Source of the DNA: Lucifuga dentata
Lineage: Eukaryota > Chordata > Actinopteri > Ophidiiformes > Bythitidae
Assembly (NCBI GenBank): GCA_014773175.1
Contig: VXCM01002152.1
Location: 97,286 to 161,285 of the forward strand
DNA: 64,000 nt
Reading direction: 5' to 3'
Shown here in pieces: positions 12,074 to 24,748 of this stretch. The translations under genes and the position numbers were made by a program. Position 1 is the stretch's first letter, and every line of letters starts with the position of its first letter. Below the pieces are notes generated by a model. That model ran no database searches and had not been told where the DNA came from. It saw only the letters and a program-made list of their open reading frames with translations.

Positions 12074-13665
12074 GGGACTATATTCCCTTGTGGAGACATA
12101 CATTGTCTTCCGTGCTGCTCCATGTTGGATCGGTTAAATAAAGTTACTTCGACAAAAATCCTAATAGATGGGTTCGTTGATGAATAATGTATCTCATGCG
12201 CATTTCAAGTCTCCACAAGTTGATTTCAGTAGTGTACTGGAATGAACTGAAGCCAATGGCAGTATGGAAGGGAGCAAAAAAAAATTAAATTTACCTCTAA
12301 AGTAGTATTTTTGGGAAATAGTTGTCAGTAACTTAACATGTATATGGATTGTATACATTGGACTCAATCATGCCCGATTGCCGGAATGATCTTTTAAGGT
12401 CTATACTGTGCGCAGTGTTCTAGAACGTGTTCTTTAGTGATTTGTCTTACCGTCTTATTGTGAGGCCTTAACTGTAAGTTGGTTGTAGAAGTGTTAGCAA
12501 GTGATGCATAGCATAGTCTACAGAAAATTAGCCTGTAACAACAGGTAATGCTGTATAATGTAATATGTGATTTAGTATTTTCTTATGTTACAAAACTAAA
12601 CCAAACAAGCAAAAGCTGCAGGAGCAAGTAAGAAAGTATTTGCTTTAAATCAAATTGAAAAAGCCATAAAATTCCAGACTACCACAAACCAAATTGACAA
12701 ACGGAGTTTAACAACCCAGAAAGTCGTCAAACTGAAGACCGTAACAAGGAATGATTCTGCTGTAAAGTTTTGTCTGTAAAACTTATTTTCTCTGGGGCTT
12801 AGACAAAAAACCTGAATCACTACAACTCAAGCAACGCAAGTGGCAGACGCTGTCTCAGTGTTGGAGTTGAATTTTTCAGCCAAGCATCTAAATTGATATT
12901 CCATCCCAAGGATTTATTTATGAGATAGTTAATAGCCGGGTTTCTCAAGGTGTCCATGCTGATTATGGCTGGCATCTCTTTCTGCAGGGCCATACAGGCT
13001 GAAACGTTTTCCTCAGCTGTCCACTAAATTATTTCTCTGCTGTTGTTCTCTCTGCCAGTTGGTCAGCAGAAAGATAATTAGATTGTAAGTGACGTGATTC
13101 CTTTCTTAATGCCTAAAAGGCAGACTGGATAGATTGATAAACAGAAAGAACAGTTTCAGTGCCAAACAGATATGTACACATAATTAGATTTCAGCAAAGA
13201 TGTTGTTTGTGTTTGTCATTAAGACAAAAAGTCAGACAGCTTATTGCTTTCACAATATTGAGCCATATTTTTAATTGGGGGATGGTGGAACCGAAGGAAA
13301 TGATTTTTTTCAGAGGTCCCACAATGCATTTCTGGTACAGGTTTGAGGCAGAATTTTCTCAGCCTGCTGCATCAAGACCTGCTGAGAGGCTTCCGATGAA
13401 ATGAGGAAAAACCAAGGCTTAATAAATATTTCAATCCTCTGAGCATCATCTAAGACGGCAATAAGGCAAACAAAGGATATTTCATTATGAGGAAGGAAGT
13501 AGCTTTAGCAAACTAAGTGCTCATTACTGTGTACATGCATCGCTTCACCTCAAGGGTTTCAACGGCGATTTGGCTATCAGTACCAAAGCAACAACAACAT
13601 TATGACAATTACCAAAGTCATAATGAATAGCCTGAATGTTTTGCATAAACGGAATGTACAAAATA

Positions 13666-14258
13666 TTAAAAGACCATACTGTCCATTTTGCATGTTTGAG
13701 CCTAATATATGAAATTTTCATACATGTAAGCCCTGATAACCATTTCCCAAAGCATACTACTGGAATGGTGAATTAAAAAGAAATGTTTCCTACCTTCCAG
13801 ACTGCCATTGGTTTCAGTTCATTCTGGCACGCTATTAAAATTAACTTGTTGATACTTGAAATGTTCTTAGGATAGGTAATCCATCATCCCGAACAAGATG
13901 TATATTCAGGTTTTTGTAGAAGTTATGTAATTTTAGCGTTTAAGCGCAATAAAACGCGTAGAGTGAATGTATGTCTCCACTGGGGAATATAGTCCCAAAA
14001 GAAGGCCTGCGTTTATCGAAAAATTTAAACGACCGTGACCTTCATAAATTTGCATAACTATTAGAAGGCGAAACATCAATTTTTAAGGTGAGTATATCAC
14101 TTGAATATTTGATTTTGAAAGATTAAGAGACTGTGCAAAATATCAGGAAAGCTGAAATACAGTTTTATCCTTTAGGAAATGATTGTCAGTAATGTAACAT
14201 GTATGAAAATTGAATATATTAGGCTCAAACATGCAAAATGGCCTTTACGGTGCTTTAA
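13666..14258 (-). mobile_element. Inverted-repeat element, family M1, copy B (inverted)
   Basis: It starts TTAAAAGACCATACTG and ends with the complementary terminus near 14258. The interior is the reverse complement of copy A, including GGGAATATAGTCCC (around 13983), and shares copy A-specific sequence, so A and B belong to one subfamily. The arms include CATTTCCCAAAGCATA on the left and GGAAATGATTGTCAGT on the right. Confidence 0.82.
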
Positions 14259-15694
14259 AGACATCTTCCTGCACATTCGACAGTTAATTTCAAAGCTTAA
14301 AATCCTCTAACTCATCTGCTTCTGTTTTTCTAAATACCCATTTTGTAATTAGTTGGGCTTTTATAAGGGAAATCAATAAATAATCATGTGTTTTACCTGG
14401 AATCACTTCATCAGTGAAATTGTACACTGAAACTACTACTACTACAAAAGAGGAATTGCCCCTATCATTTTTTCTTTTTATAATTAGAGACTGAAAAGTC
14501 AAACTGACATCAACTCCAATCAATGCATTCTCAGTTTTTCCACCCACAGACCACATGGCAAACAAAACCAGCACCAGGTTCTCATTAAATACTTTCTTTG
14601 ACCACATTCACAGAAGGCAGCAAATGATGTATATCCTAGAAGATCTGAAGTTGACATCATGCATTATATTGTCCACAAAAGCAGCATGATGTCTACTTTA
14701 CCTGTGAGAGACAGTCAGATTAGACAGCAGGGCATCATGTAGTTTCTGTTCTTTCCATCAAAAGACTTTTTTGTTTAGCCTCGGTGTGAGTGCCACTGTG
14801 GGTATCGACTGAATAGCTCATTGCTTGGACTTCTGAGGCGAATTATCAATAGAGCATGCTGGGAAGGGGAGGAGTGCAGAGGTGAACGGATAGTCAGCAG
14901 GATGAGAAGAACGGAACAAGACGAATGAAGGGAGAGGAGAAGTGAGAGAATGAACACGTGGTAGAGTGCACAGCCCACACAAACATACGGTGTGTGTGTG
15001 TGACACGCATGGTGTTGATCCATTTAGCTAGCTGATTCCCAGCTTGAATTCTCTTTTTTTTTTTTATTCTCCCAGAATAGTTGCTAAAGGTCAGAGATGA
15101 AGACTGATGGGTGGTGGGTAACCGAGAGAATGGTGGCACCCCATCGGGCATGATGAGGGGAGGAAATGGAGCTACTGGTCAAGCAAGGAAACCTGCACTG
15201 CACACTACTCAGACCGCCAAAATAGAAGTATGAAAAATACATGCCCTCTGACTCCATCTGGCATTATGTGACAGAAGGACGACCCACTCAGAGCTGGAAG
15301 GAGGAGGAGGAGGTGGTTGAAGTTATACAAGCCCCAGGGAAGGAAGGAAGGAAGGAAGGTAGGAAGAAAGAAAGAGGGATGGAGACAGACAGAACAGAAC
15401 CATGTTTTAGTATGCAAATGGCCAGTTTCATTAGATGCGCAATCATTCTTATCATTAGTTATAGTAACTCCAGTAGTTAATTAATGTTCAATTATGCATC
15501 TGAGGTTCTCTCACCTCTCTGGGGTAATAGAGTTTGTCAGTCATTTAACACTGCAGGAAAGACAACCACGGTGAACCTCGGATTCACTCAAGCAGACACA
15601 CACATCTGGACAATCTGTTTGAAGCTTGCTATAAAAGCAATAAGGCGAAGACGCTCTAAATTCAAATTGTAAAGCACCGACTGATTGGTTATGC

Positions 15695-15915
15695 TGCACC
15701 CTAGTGGCTAAATAGCTTAACTGGCTAAAAAAAAACAAAACAAAAGGCTGTTCTGCAACCAGCATGTCTTCGGTTTGATTTCCTCAAGACCTAAAGAGTA
15801 CAAATCAGCTGCTGCGTATACTTCTGCAGTGTCCTTGAGCAAGACATTGAAGCCTGAAGCCGCTCTGGAAGCTATGAATCTACTTTCTACTACACTTTCA
15901 TTGCAACAAAGACAT
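15695..15915 (+). repeat. tRNA-derived SINE (probable)
   Basis: The head has AGTGGCTAAATAGC (A-box-like) and GGTTTGATTTCC (B-box-like). The body has TGTCCTTGAGCAAGACATTG, the tail motif I associate with fish tRNA-derived SINEs. It lies in the 21-kb lsamp intron, in sense orientation. Confidence 0.6.
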
Positions 15916-16350
15916 CTGTCCAAATGAATTGATTTGGACCGTAGCCCATATTCCTTTGCTATATGATCCGGCTGAATATTGAAGTCATAACCCTTTTACA
16001 ACAGTACTTGGCAGGGCAGCCTTTTAGAGCTTTGATGCTGAGTGCCCTTGATATTCCTCCCACGCCACCCTCAACAGTTCCGGCCATTCTCCAAGAAGGA
16101 CTGGGCTCAGGAGAGTCTGTCCGGGGCTGTCATCTTATCCGGAACCTGCTTCCACGTTCTTCTCTGCACCTCTTCTTCTTCTTCTACCCTCCTTCAACTG
16201 TCGCTCTGTCTTCCCTCCTTTTCACTCTCACTGTCTCTCCCGCTTTCCATCATCCTCCCATCTCTTCCTTTGGCAGAATATGACAGTCACTTCAATTGTC
16301 CTTTCTGCACCTTATCTCACTGTCTGGGGAGAGAGATGGCGCTAGGAACA

Positions 16351-16352
<2 letters not shown>

Positions 16353-16393
<41 letters not shown>
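16353..16393. repeat. (AC)n microsatellite
   Basis: Uninterrupted AC dinucleotides in an lsamp intron. Confidence 0.97.
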
Positions 16394-16396
<3 letters not shown>

Positions 16397-16499
16397 TCAG
16401 GAGGGAGTGGAGGCAGGAAGCGTTGAGATGCATAGGTGCCTTCGTCGTGTAACTCCCATGTACTAGGAGTGGGTGAGTAGATTAGACAGGAGCCAGACG

Positions 16500-16503
<4 letters not shown>

Positions 16504-16539
<36 letters not shown>
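16504..16539. repeat. (CA)n microsatellite
   Basis: A second CA run about 110 bases after the previous one. Confidence 0.97.
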
Positions 16540-16540
<1 letters not shown>

Positions 16541-16986
16541 CATTGTGTGGCAAGCTGTCAGTGACAGAGTAGCTGACAAGCCTGCTGATTGTGGGAGTGA
16601 AGTGTGAGGTAGTGACAGGCCCTTGTCATGGCAACCCAGGTCAAGCCTCCCGTCTCCATGTCTCCAGCTGTGCACGAATGTGTGTGCATGTGCATTTGCG
16701 TGCATGAGGAGCTGAACAACAGCTCTTTGGGAAGGAGGAAAAGACAGCTGCTCATCTGTCTCTCAGTAGGTCTCAGATCTGCTGACTGTCACTGTTCACT
16801 TGTTTGTTTACAGTCAGCGCCATCAGCAGCTGGTCTGAAATCAGTCCGCTGTCACACGGTGCACGGAGCGTCACGAGCACAGCTTGCCCTGTGTCTGCCC
16901 AGCCTCATTAGATACAGTCACCGCTGGGCTGGCATACACCGGAGCTCACACTTGTTTAAAGTCACAACTGTACGGAAACTCAGCAC

Positions 16987-17018
16987 TTTTTTTTTTTTTT
17001 TTNTTTTTTTTTTTTTTT
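16987..17018. repeat. Poly(T) with single N at 17003
   Basis: A T homopolymer interrupted only by N; it is a likely contig join and its length is unreliable. Confidence 0.95.
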
Positions 17019-17024
17019 ACGGTC

Positions 17025-17285
17025 CCTAAGCACTTTTCCATAGCCCCGAGTCACAAAGTCCCTCAGGGACTAAGTAGCCTGAAGGAGACGTGGGCTTGTG
17101 ATTGGATGATTTGTGGTTTGAATCCCTGCATGAGCTGAGAAAAATCCAGGTAGAGAGGTGAACGAAGGGCACGCAGGCTTCTCTCCATTTTACCTACACT
17201 TTATATGCACTTCAGCAAGACAATTAGCCCCCAGTTGCTCCAGTCGAGCTGTGAAATAGTGTCTTTACAGGAGGGCAGCTCTCAG
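17025..17285 (+). repeat. tRNA-derived SINE (probable)
   Basis: It contains a B-box-like TGGTTTGAATCCC (17112 on) and the tail ACTTCAGCAAGACAATTAGC followed by CCCCAGTTGCTCCAG, a decayed form of the fish SINE tail. The poly(T) and N directly upstream blur its start. Confidence 0.55.
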
Positions 17286-18301
17286 CGTGGCATGCAGTAT
17301 AATCCCTCTCAACCAAGGCATCGCCATAACAATGAGTTTACAGTCAGCTTGCCTTGCCTTGCTTATATGGATAATAAAGGTGGTTATGCTTTTTCTAATA
17401 GAACATGGTAAAGGAGTTTTGTTTATATGTCATGGAGCAATGTCATCTGTCAGTTACAGTAAAGGAGATGGGCGTGTGGTTAAAAAAAGGCGATTTTACA
17501 GATGCCGTGTTGAGTAACTAAATAAAATTGAGGTCATCTGGAGTGATGTGACAAGGGTAGATCCTTGACCTGCTGGCGACACATCCCTTTAATTAGATGT
17601 AATACACATATGCACACATCTTTATGTCTGGATCTATATGTGCACCATCTCCATTTATCCCCCAAACCAAACCTCATGCAGAGATGGAGCAATGCAGCCA
17701 TGATTTCATGACTTTATCTCCTTGTCACTGTCAGACTCTCCCGTATTACAGTCCGAGGATTTACAGACTTTATGGTGTGTGATGACATTTACTGCATGTC
17801 TGTGTGTGCGTGCGTGTGAACATGTGTCTCTGCATGCACACATGCATATAAGCATGAGTGCAATGGAGAGAAAGGAAATGAGGAGAAGATAAAAAAAAAA
17901 AAAGAGCAATAGAGGACTAAGCAGTGATACTCTGCTCCTGACTTTGCTTTCCTGCAGAACACAAAGCCTCTTCTCCCACAACTAAAAGTGTTTGGAAAAC
18001 AGACGGCTGCGCCGTTCTGCTGTGCGTATCATTTCTTCGGCTCAAGAAGCGGCAAATAAACAGCCGTCTTGTTTTTGGCTCCGACACCTGTGTTATTTCT
18101 GCACCACCAGCAGCAGTGGCAGTAAATGGCTCGTGAACAGAAGTGAAAGTTCTTCCTTTTGTCCTCAGACTGCTGAAAAGATTCTGTTCATGTAGGATTT
18201 CTCCGTCAGATATATTGCTGCCAAGTGTAATAGGACATTAGAATTCAAGCAATAAAAGACAGTCATTGCCATTAACGAGAGTTGTCCCTCTACGATTTTT
18301 C

Positions 18302-18338
18302 TTTTTTTTTTTTTTTTTTTNTTTTTTTTTTTTTTTTT
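18302..18338. repeat. Poly(T) with single N at 18321
   Basis: A T homopolymer around N, a probable contig join. Confidence 0.95.
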
Positions 18339-18539
18339 AGTGTTTTCATTCAAAGGATTTAATGGATTTAAGATATTTCAAGTTGTGGTTTTCCTCTACA
18401 TGCTTTGCTTGGCAGGCTAAGAAGAGATTTTTTTTCATAAACTATAAGAGAGGAGGAGTGTTTCAGAAGCTTTTTAAATGTTGGAAAGGAATATGTATCA
18501 TTTACAATCCATGCATCACATAGAAACAACATTGCTGCT

Positions 18540-18972
18540 TTACACAATGGTTTACAATCTGATCTGTATCCAGATACATTATCCAGATAAGGAAAATTAA
18601 TGCACAGTGTAAAAGCGCCCTGAATGCATTGCAATCAGGATCTGATCCATTAGACCACATATGGATGTTGTCTGGTTCACATTGTGGTCAAAACTAGCCA
18701 GGTGTAAATGCAATCCATACAGCCAGGATACTATGAGATCAAATCCACCCACAAGTTGAAAATGTCACCCCATCTCTTTCTTTTTTTTTAATTTATTTAT
18801 TTCTTTTAATGAATGAGGCTTGCTCATAGAGCAAGATGGAAACAAGCCTAGTCACATGCACTTAACCTGCCAACTGAGACCTGATCACAATGCGTTTTAA
18901 TGCAAAGTGTAAATGCAAGTCCCAGCATTGCATCTCATTATCCAGATAATGTCAGGATACAAAGATCACATT
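18540..18972. mobile_element. hAT-like short inverted-repeat element, decayed (possible)
   Basis: The right side reads AGGTGTAAATGGGGCCTAAG, a terminus style I associate with fish hAT-derived MITEs. Repeated CAGTGTAAA/AAGTGTAAATGCAA and ATTATCCAGATAA blocks occur inside. The left boundary is not clear. Confidence 0.4.
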
Positions 18973-19553
18973 CAAGGTGTAAATGGGGCCTAAGTGAATC
19001 CCTTAAAGGTATTGGAATTGTACCTAATGGATAGATGTTTACATTTTAAAAAGTCCAGTCCAGTTATTTTTTTTCTTTATCTCCGCCACGGGGAATGTGT
19101 TTAGAACAGTTATTTGGTCATTAGGTGGTGACCCATCATTTAATTCATGCTGATTTCTTTCAGGAAGATAGCTGCCATGTGGTTGAGTTAGATAAAGCCA
19201 GGATAAGCTGTCCAAACACACATGCATGCATGCACAAACACACACATACAGGAAATCCAGGAAAAGCCTGGAGGGTGTGAGTGTGTATGTAGTCACCAGC
19301 ACACATACTGTCACACCGATGCGCACAAAAGCAAATAAATGTTGCCGGCCCGTTTCTGCCACTCAACTCTGAAGTTTCTCAAATCAGCTGCTTATCATAA
19401 ATTAGCATTTGCAAAATAAATGTAATGTTTCGCACTGTGATAAAGTGATGCAGATGAATGATGCATGAGGAAATGCAATTTGCATCATCCAGTTGCCAGC
19501 TGAAGTTGCTGGGTGGTGATTCACAGCCCTCAACCCTCCATCTGCTCTGTCTC

Positions 19554-19575
19554 TCCCCCCCCCCCNCCCCCCCCC
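19554..19575. repeat. Poly(C) with single N at 19566
   Basis: A C homopolymer around N followed by CT repeats, a probable contig join. Confidence 0.9.
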
Positions 19576-20094
19576 CTCTCTCTTAAGGGCCTTAGGGTGC
19601 TGCGTGCACCTTTGGACATGAAGTATGAATGTTTGTGCCCCCATCTCACTGCTGTCCCTCACTCCGACTGTGAGGTTTAATCGACATGGGAAAGTTGCAG
19701 TTGCTCACACAAAACTTGAAATTGCCAGTGGAATGCAAATCAATATCCAGCAGGCATGTGTAGAAGTCAGCTTCTTTCCAGGTCTTTCTCTTCCAAAAGT
19801 CTGTGGCTGCATATCTTAAAGGCCGCGAGGCTTTCAAAAGTGCAACATGAGAAAAGAGACAGCAGTTAAACGCATTGTCTTTTCAGCACAGCTACAATTT
19901 GGATACATGGCGTATTAGAAATTAAACAAAGATATTCACCATATTTGCATGCATTCTATGCCATTTTTGTCTGTACTGCTAGGATATTCCACTAATTTGT
20001 CTTGAGGAGCATCATTAAGCATGTGAGGATAACCGTGTTAAAGCTTTTGAACGCTGTAGAGGAAAGTGTGCAGACTCATTTTCACATGCTGAAT

Positions 20095-20155
20095 TGTGCT
20101 CCCCAAGACCAATAAACTGAATTATATATGTAAAATCAGTGGCGTCCTCCTTTAA
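20095..20155 (+). mobile_element. Family M3 element, right-end fragment
   Basis: CCCCAAGACCAATAAACTGA followed by AAAATCAGTGGCGTCCTCC and TTTAA matches the right end of the fuller copy at 44695-45297. Confidence 0.55.
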
Positions 20156-20656
20156 TGGAAAGCGTGGATAAGACATGGATAACACAGTTCCATCATTTGC
20201 TGAATATGAATGACTTGTTGCTTAATCACCTTAAGCCTCCCACACACTGCAATTAGAGCAATCTCATGAGTTCACCACACGTCGCACTGCGTAAGACGGT
20301 TATCTGCCACACAACGCACAAGATCAAGTTTGATTCATGTCAGATTTGAGATGAATGCCTGGTGAAATGCGGAACTACGGTAAGCGGGAAAACCAGCTAC
20401 GAAGCTAAACTCTCTCTCCCTTCCTCCCGCTTACATATGTGTGTGTGTGTGTGCGCATGGCTCTCTCTATCTCTCTATCACTCACACACTCCCTGTCGCA
20501 CATAAGCTTTATATATATATGTAGCAGAGATGAGAGTTGTCATGGTTATTTTAATGTTTGAACTTAAGAAAATCCTCATGATATTTCATCCTGTTGATTG
20601 GTTTGTAGACATGGTTCGTAGCAGCAGTCACGCTCGGAGATTTTGCTCCTGTTGTA

Positions 20657-20697
20657 CTGGGCTCAAATATGCAAAATCACCAGCATTGTCCTTTAAT
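20657..20697 (+). mobile_element. Family M1 element, right-end fragment
   Basis: GGGCTCAAATATGCAAAATC followed by ACCAGCATTGTCCTTTAAT matches the right terminus of full M1 copies. No matching left part was found nearby. Confidence 0.6.
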
Positions 20698-21939
20698 CAG
20701 AATTGAATCAAAAGTTTTAACATAAGTGTAAATATACTTGAAAGTGTATTCACATTCAAGTATGTAAAACTTCATCGTATTCACTGCTTGTTGTCCGAGC
20801 AGAACTGAAAAGCAAATATGGAGAGAAATTTCTTAAAAGAATTTCTTTTTAAAAAATCATGTCGTATCAGATCAAAGTCATGTTGTCGCTGCTCAGCTGT
20901 AAGCATGTCTTATGCAGATTTTGTAATTTGAAGAGTTACAAGGTTTTCTCTTCAAAAGCTTTAAAATAATAATAATGGCTCGGGAGCCACGCTGACTGAA
21001 GCACTTCATTCACTGACGCTACTTAGCTGTAGGAAGCTGTAATGCAACTTGTAAATGAATTACCAGCATATGTTTCCTGTAATTCTCAATTTTTAACATG
21101 GTTTCTGCTTACAATTTCCTTTGGGAGCACAGTGAGTGTTTTCCCTCTGTAGTAGAATCCAGAGAAGCTACAGTCGAGTCGGTCCATAACTCCCATGTTG
21201 GCAATACTGCTGAAAGAGCGTATTTTCTAAAACAAAAATGGTTTCAATCACCAAAAGTCATTTAGGGCTATTTTAGCATTTTAGCAGATAAGTTGCTATG
21301 AAACTGTCTCCAACTAATGTATAAATTCTAAAATGAGGTATTCTCCCCCCAAAGTGATAACTGTTTTTAAAACATATTATAAGCACAAAATTTGTGGTAG
21401 AAAACTGATTCAGGCCACATGCTTTATCATGTGGATCCTTGTTTTCTTGCCAGCACAAAGTCTCTGTTTTTTTCTCTACTATGCTTTATTGCGAGTGTTT
21501 TTTTTTTCTTAGGCATGCAGTCATCTTCTCTGTATTCCGCTTTTCTCCTCTTTCTACACAAACCCTATCCTCCTATCCACATGACAGAAGTAGCTTGAAT
21601 TAGAATGAACACTAGCTACCTTGCTACCATTGCCACAGAATGAATGATGGCAAATCAAACAGCAACAACTACTCAGTTCACACCATAGCGTATGTTAATG
21701 GATGAACTTACCATGAACTGATTTTACACTGACTGGGTAAAGAGTTTGGTCGGCAAGTGAGAAGCTGCACAGCTGCAGAGGATGATTGTGCCTCTGTTGT
21801 GAGTGCAGCGTGGCATCTCGAGCGAATTGGATTTATAATATGCTTGCCCCTGGAAAAAAACTTCCTATGCATGCAATTCTACATAAACATCAAGGACAAA
21901 GCGGAGAGAGAAATCAAACGACCCTTGACTCTTAGGCCA

Positions 21940-22915
21940 GTTAGTGTTGAGTGTTGCACAGACCTGGGCGTTCCATTATTGCGTATTGGGAGCTGAACGT
22001 TAACTCCTAACGTTGTGTCACGCCAACTTGAGCAGATTCTCAGTTTGGACGTAATGCTCAAAGTTCAACCAAATTCAATTTTGACCTTTCCGACACTGAC
22101 CTTTCCAACTTGCAACCAATCAGAGGACAGCTGTACATCACATAAGCAGAAACGCCACAGTGATGGAGTAGAAACTCATAACCTCTGTAGAGCAGTTTAG
22201 AACGGTGACTCAACATTCGTCGTTTTTTTGCTGTTCTTCCCCAAATGAGAAGAAGAGTCAGAACCTTCTTTGTTGCCATGTCTATGTCCCTGATTTGACC
22301 CAGAAACCTGATTTGAACCACAAATGTGCAAAGATCACCCATGGCAGCCGTCAGCATGTCATTAGCAATGAGTACTTCCTGTCAGTGCTTAGTTGAGCGG
22401 CGCTGCTCAGACTCCACTCAAGAACAAGCAGAGCGCTGGATGCCAAGCTCAGGCAACGCTTATCATGTGAAACAGGCCTGTTCCACATGATAAGCGTTGA
22501 GTGCTGCGCTGAGCTGGGCGTTCCATTATTGTGTGTTGGGAGCTGAGCAGTGACTCCTAATGTCGCTCGGATTCTCAAAGTTCAACCACGTAAGCAGAAG
22601 CACCACAGCAATGGAGGAGAAACTCATAAGTTGTGTAGAGCAATTTCCCAAGTTGTACAACACAACTTTAAAATAGTATCATGATCTAATCTCATGCCCA
22701 CAGCCATTTTTTCCACCATTTTTTTTGCTTTTCTTCTTCTCATTCGAAGAAGAGCCAGAGCCTTCTTTATTGCAGCGTCTGTGGTAAAAAATACCATTAA
22801 GTGTCAACGAGCGTTTTCCGTCAGCACTTAGTCGAGCGTCAGCAGCTCCGCTCATGTGCAAGCAGAGGCATTGAATGCCCAAACGCTCAACACATATCAT
22901 GTGAAAGCAGCCTAA
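21940..22915. mobile_element. Abutting related DNA-transposon-like units
   Basis: Two similar units follow each other. Both contain GGGCGTTCCATTATTG (21966 and 22517), CTCAAAGTTCAACCA (22048 and 22573), a GAAGAAGAG..CAGA..CCTTCTT block (22251 and 22747) and a CAGTGCTTAGTTGAGCG / CAGCACTTAGTCGAGCG block (22382 and 22825). They meet at a 46-bp palindrome. The ends resemble hAT-type termini, but no transposase is visible. Confidence 0.55.
22454..22499. repeat. 46-bp palindrome at a transposon junction
   Basis: CAACGCTTATCATGTG (22454-22469) is the exact reverse complement of 22484-22499. The centre contains AACAGGCCTGTT, itself palindromic. It sits where two related units meet, consistent with head-to-head terminal repeats. 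Confidence 0.9.
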
Positions 22916-23590
22916 TGCTGCATTCACATGTTGACGGTAGAAAAAAATGTCCAACCGCCGACGGCAGCGGAACAGTGCCAGATGGCAGGCAGCAACGGTA
23001 GACACGGAACTGTTGCCATGGCAATTGGCAATAGCAAATCAATATTGGTGGGATGCAGTAGCGTTTTATAATTTTGCACAATGTTTTATAAAACAAGGAA
23101 AGCTCTGGCTCTGGCTGTTTTATACCCTCATTTAAAGAACCGACAGAAAAGGCAGACATGCACACGCGTGTGGTTTCATCCCATTTTACAGGAGCGCAAC
23201 TTGCTGGAAAAAAATCCATCGGCTAAATTCAAGAACTGAGGATGGATGAAGAGAGATTCTGAAGATATTTCAGACTGTCAGCAACTCAGCTGTCCATCTT
23301 TGACCCAAGAATATCAACATCCGGTTTNAGATATTTCAGACTGTCAGCAACTCAGCTGTCCATCTTTGACCCAAGAATATCAACATCCGGTTTGTCTTTG
23401 CCACTGCAGTAAGTGGCAAAAGTTGAACATTTTTAACTTTTGACGGCAGGTTCCGTCTGGCCAGGCGGTGTGCCACTCTCACCGCCAGCAGTAGCAGAGT
23501 TTTCTATCATCCTCTCATTGAAAAGAATGGAACATCCGGTTTTCCGTTTTTCCGTTTATCACACACGTCAACATGTGAATGCACCTTTAG
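22910..23590. mobile_element. Terminal-inverted-repeat element (hAT-like MITE, probable)
   Basis: Perfect 17-bp inverted repeats bound it: GCATTCACATGTTGACG at 22920-22936 and its complement at 23566-23582, followed by ACCTTTAG. The internal motifs CCGCCGACGGCAG and CAGGCGGTG hint at longer imperfect complementarity. A 65-bp duplication around N 23328 probably inflates its length. Confidence 0.65.
23263..23393. repeat. 65-bp exact direct duplication around N 23328 (probable assembly join)
   Basis: Bases 23263-23327 equal 23329-23393 with one N between. Confidence 0.92.
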
Positions 23591-24702
23591 AGATGTTTTG
23601 GGTTTTGATTGACAGGTGAGGTGGGCACAACCGGAGCCAGTCGGCTTTCAGACAAGGCTTTTTCCACCTCTGGCTATAACACTTAAGATATTGGATGATG
23701 GTGATGATGATGACTACATCCAAGTGATAATAGAGCAGAAGATATATATTTTGGAGATAGTGAAAGATAAATTTCCAGCAGTATTTTGACAGGGCAGATA
23801 CTTTATTTGCTGGAACTCCATAGTTCACTGGTCTGTAACACCTTCTGTGACCACGAGTTTTTCTTCCAGTTCCGCTCTTCTCTCACAGTAGGAAATAGAT
23901 AATGCATTTTGTTGTGTGTTTCCTCTGTGTGCCTCACTGCAGATTCTGTTGTTAGAGTAGCTCAAGGCTACTGATACCATTGTGTTCCCACTTCAGTGAA
24001 AAAAAAGAAGTTCAAGAAAATACTTAATGGAAACATAATCAAAGGAAGTTCAGCAACCACTGTGTGATTTGACAGGGTGTGAGCATGTATGTTAGAGAGA
24101 GAGAGAGAAATGAGAAAGGGCAGACATTGAATATACAGATGTTGGGACTGCCAAAAAAAAAACAAAAAAAAACTCTCCAGTAACAACATCACAGAGGTGC
24201 AAAGTCAAAAAGTCACACACACACACATGCACACACTACATATATAGATAGAAGACATTGTGTGCGCTAAACAGGAAATATAATAGCACATCTGATTTAA
24301 ACAGTATTTGTGAGGTGTTTTTTTTTTCTGCATAAACCTTTTACAGTGTTAATAACTGCAAGCACAACATCTTTGCATTAAGGTTGCAATGCAGCTCTTT
24401 TATCCATAATTCAAAAACAAATACATAAAATACATATTTTTATAATTTTGGAGATTTATCAAGAGATTCTGTTATTGCTTTTAACTGTTAATACAGTCAC
24501 ACCCACAACTCACACCTAAACCACCCACCCACACCTAAACCATCCACCTACACCTGCCTTTCAACCCATTCACACCTGACCCATCCATCCTTCCCATCCA
24601 TAAATGATCCACCTACTCACCATTCTATCTATTCATCCATCTAATAAAATCAGTTCTGTCATTTCCTTTCCCTCATCTACTGCTCCATGGAAATCATACA
24701 TA

Positions 24703-24704
<2 letters not shown>

Positions 24705-24744
<40 letters not shown>
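24705..24744. repeat. (CT)n microsatellite
   Basis: Twenty uninterrupted CT units in an lsamp intron. Confidence 0.97.

Positions 24745-24748
<4 letters not shown>

Larger units (their letters stand above)
11067..12398 (+). mobile_element. Inverted-repeat element, family M1, copy C, split by a solo LTR
   Basis: The left end TTAAAAGACCACACTGGCGA starts at 11067 and continues to GTTGAGCC at 11098. The rest resumes at about 11798 with AGCCCAATATATACA and runs through the shared interior to a right terminus near 12398. The roughly 700 bases between are foreign. The copy also contains a 64-bp duplication around N 12009. Confidence 0.8.

Noticed and set aside
16042..16452. 136-residue frame through a CA repeat
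   Set aside because: Its His/Thr repeat comes from (CA)n and the rest is Ser/Leu-rich intron sequence.
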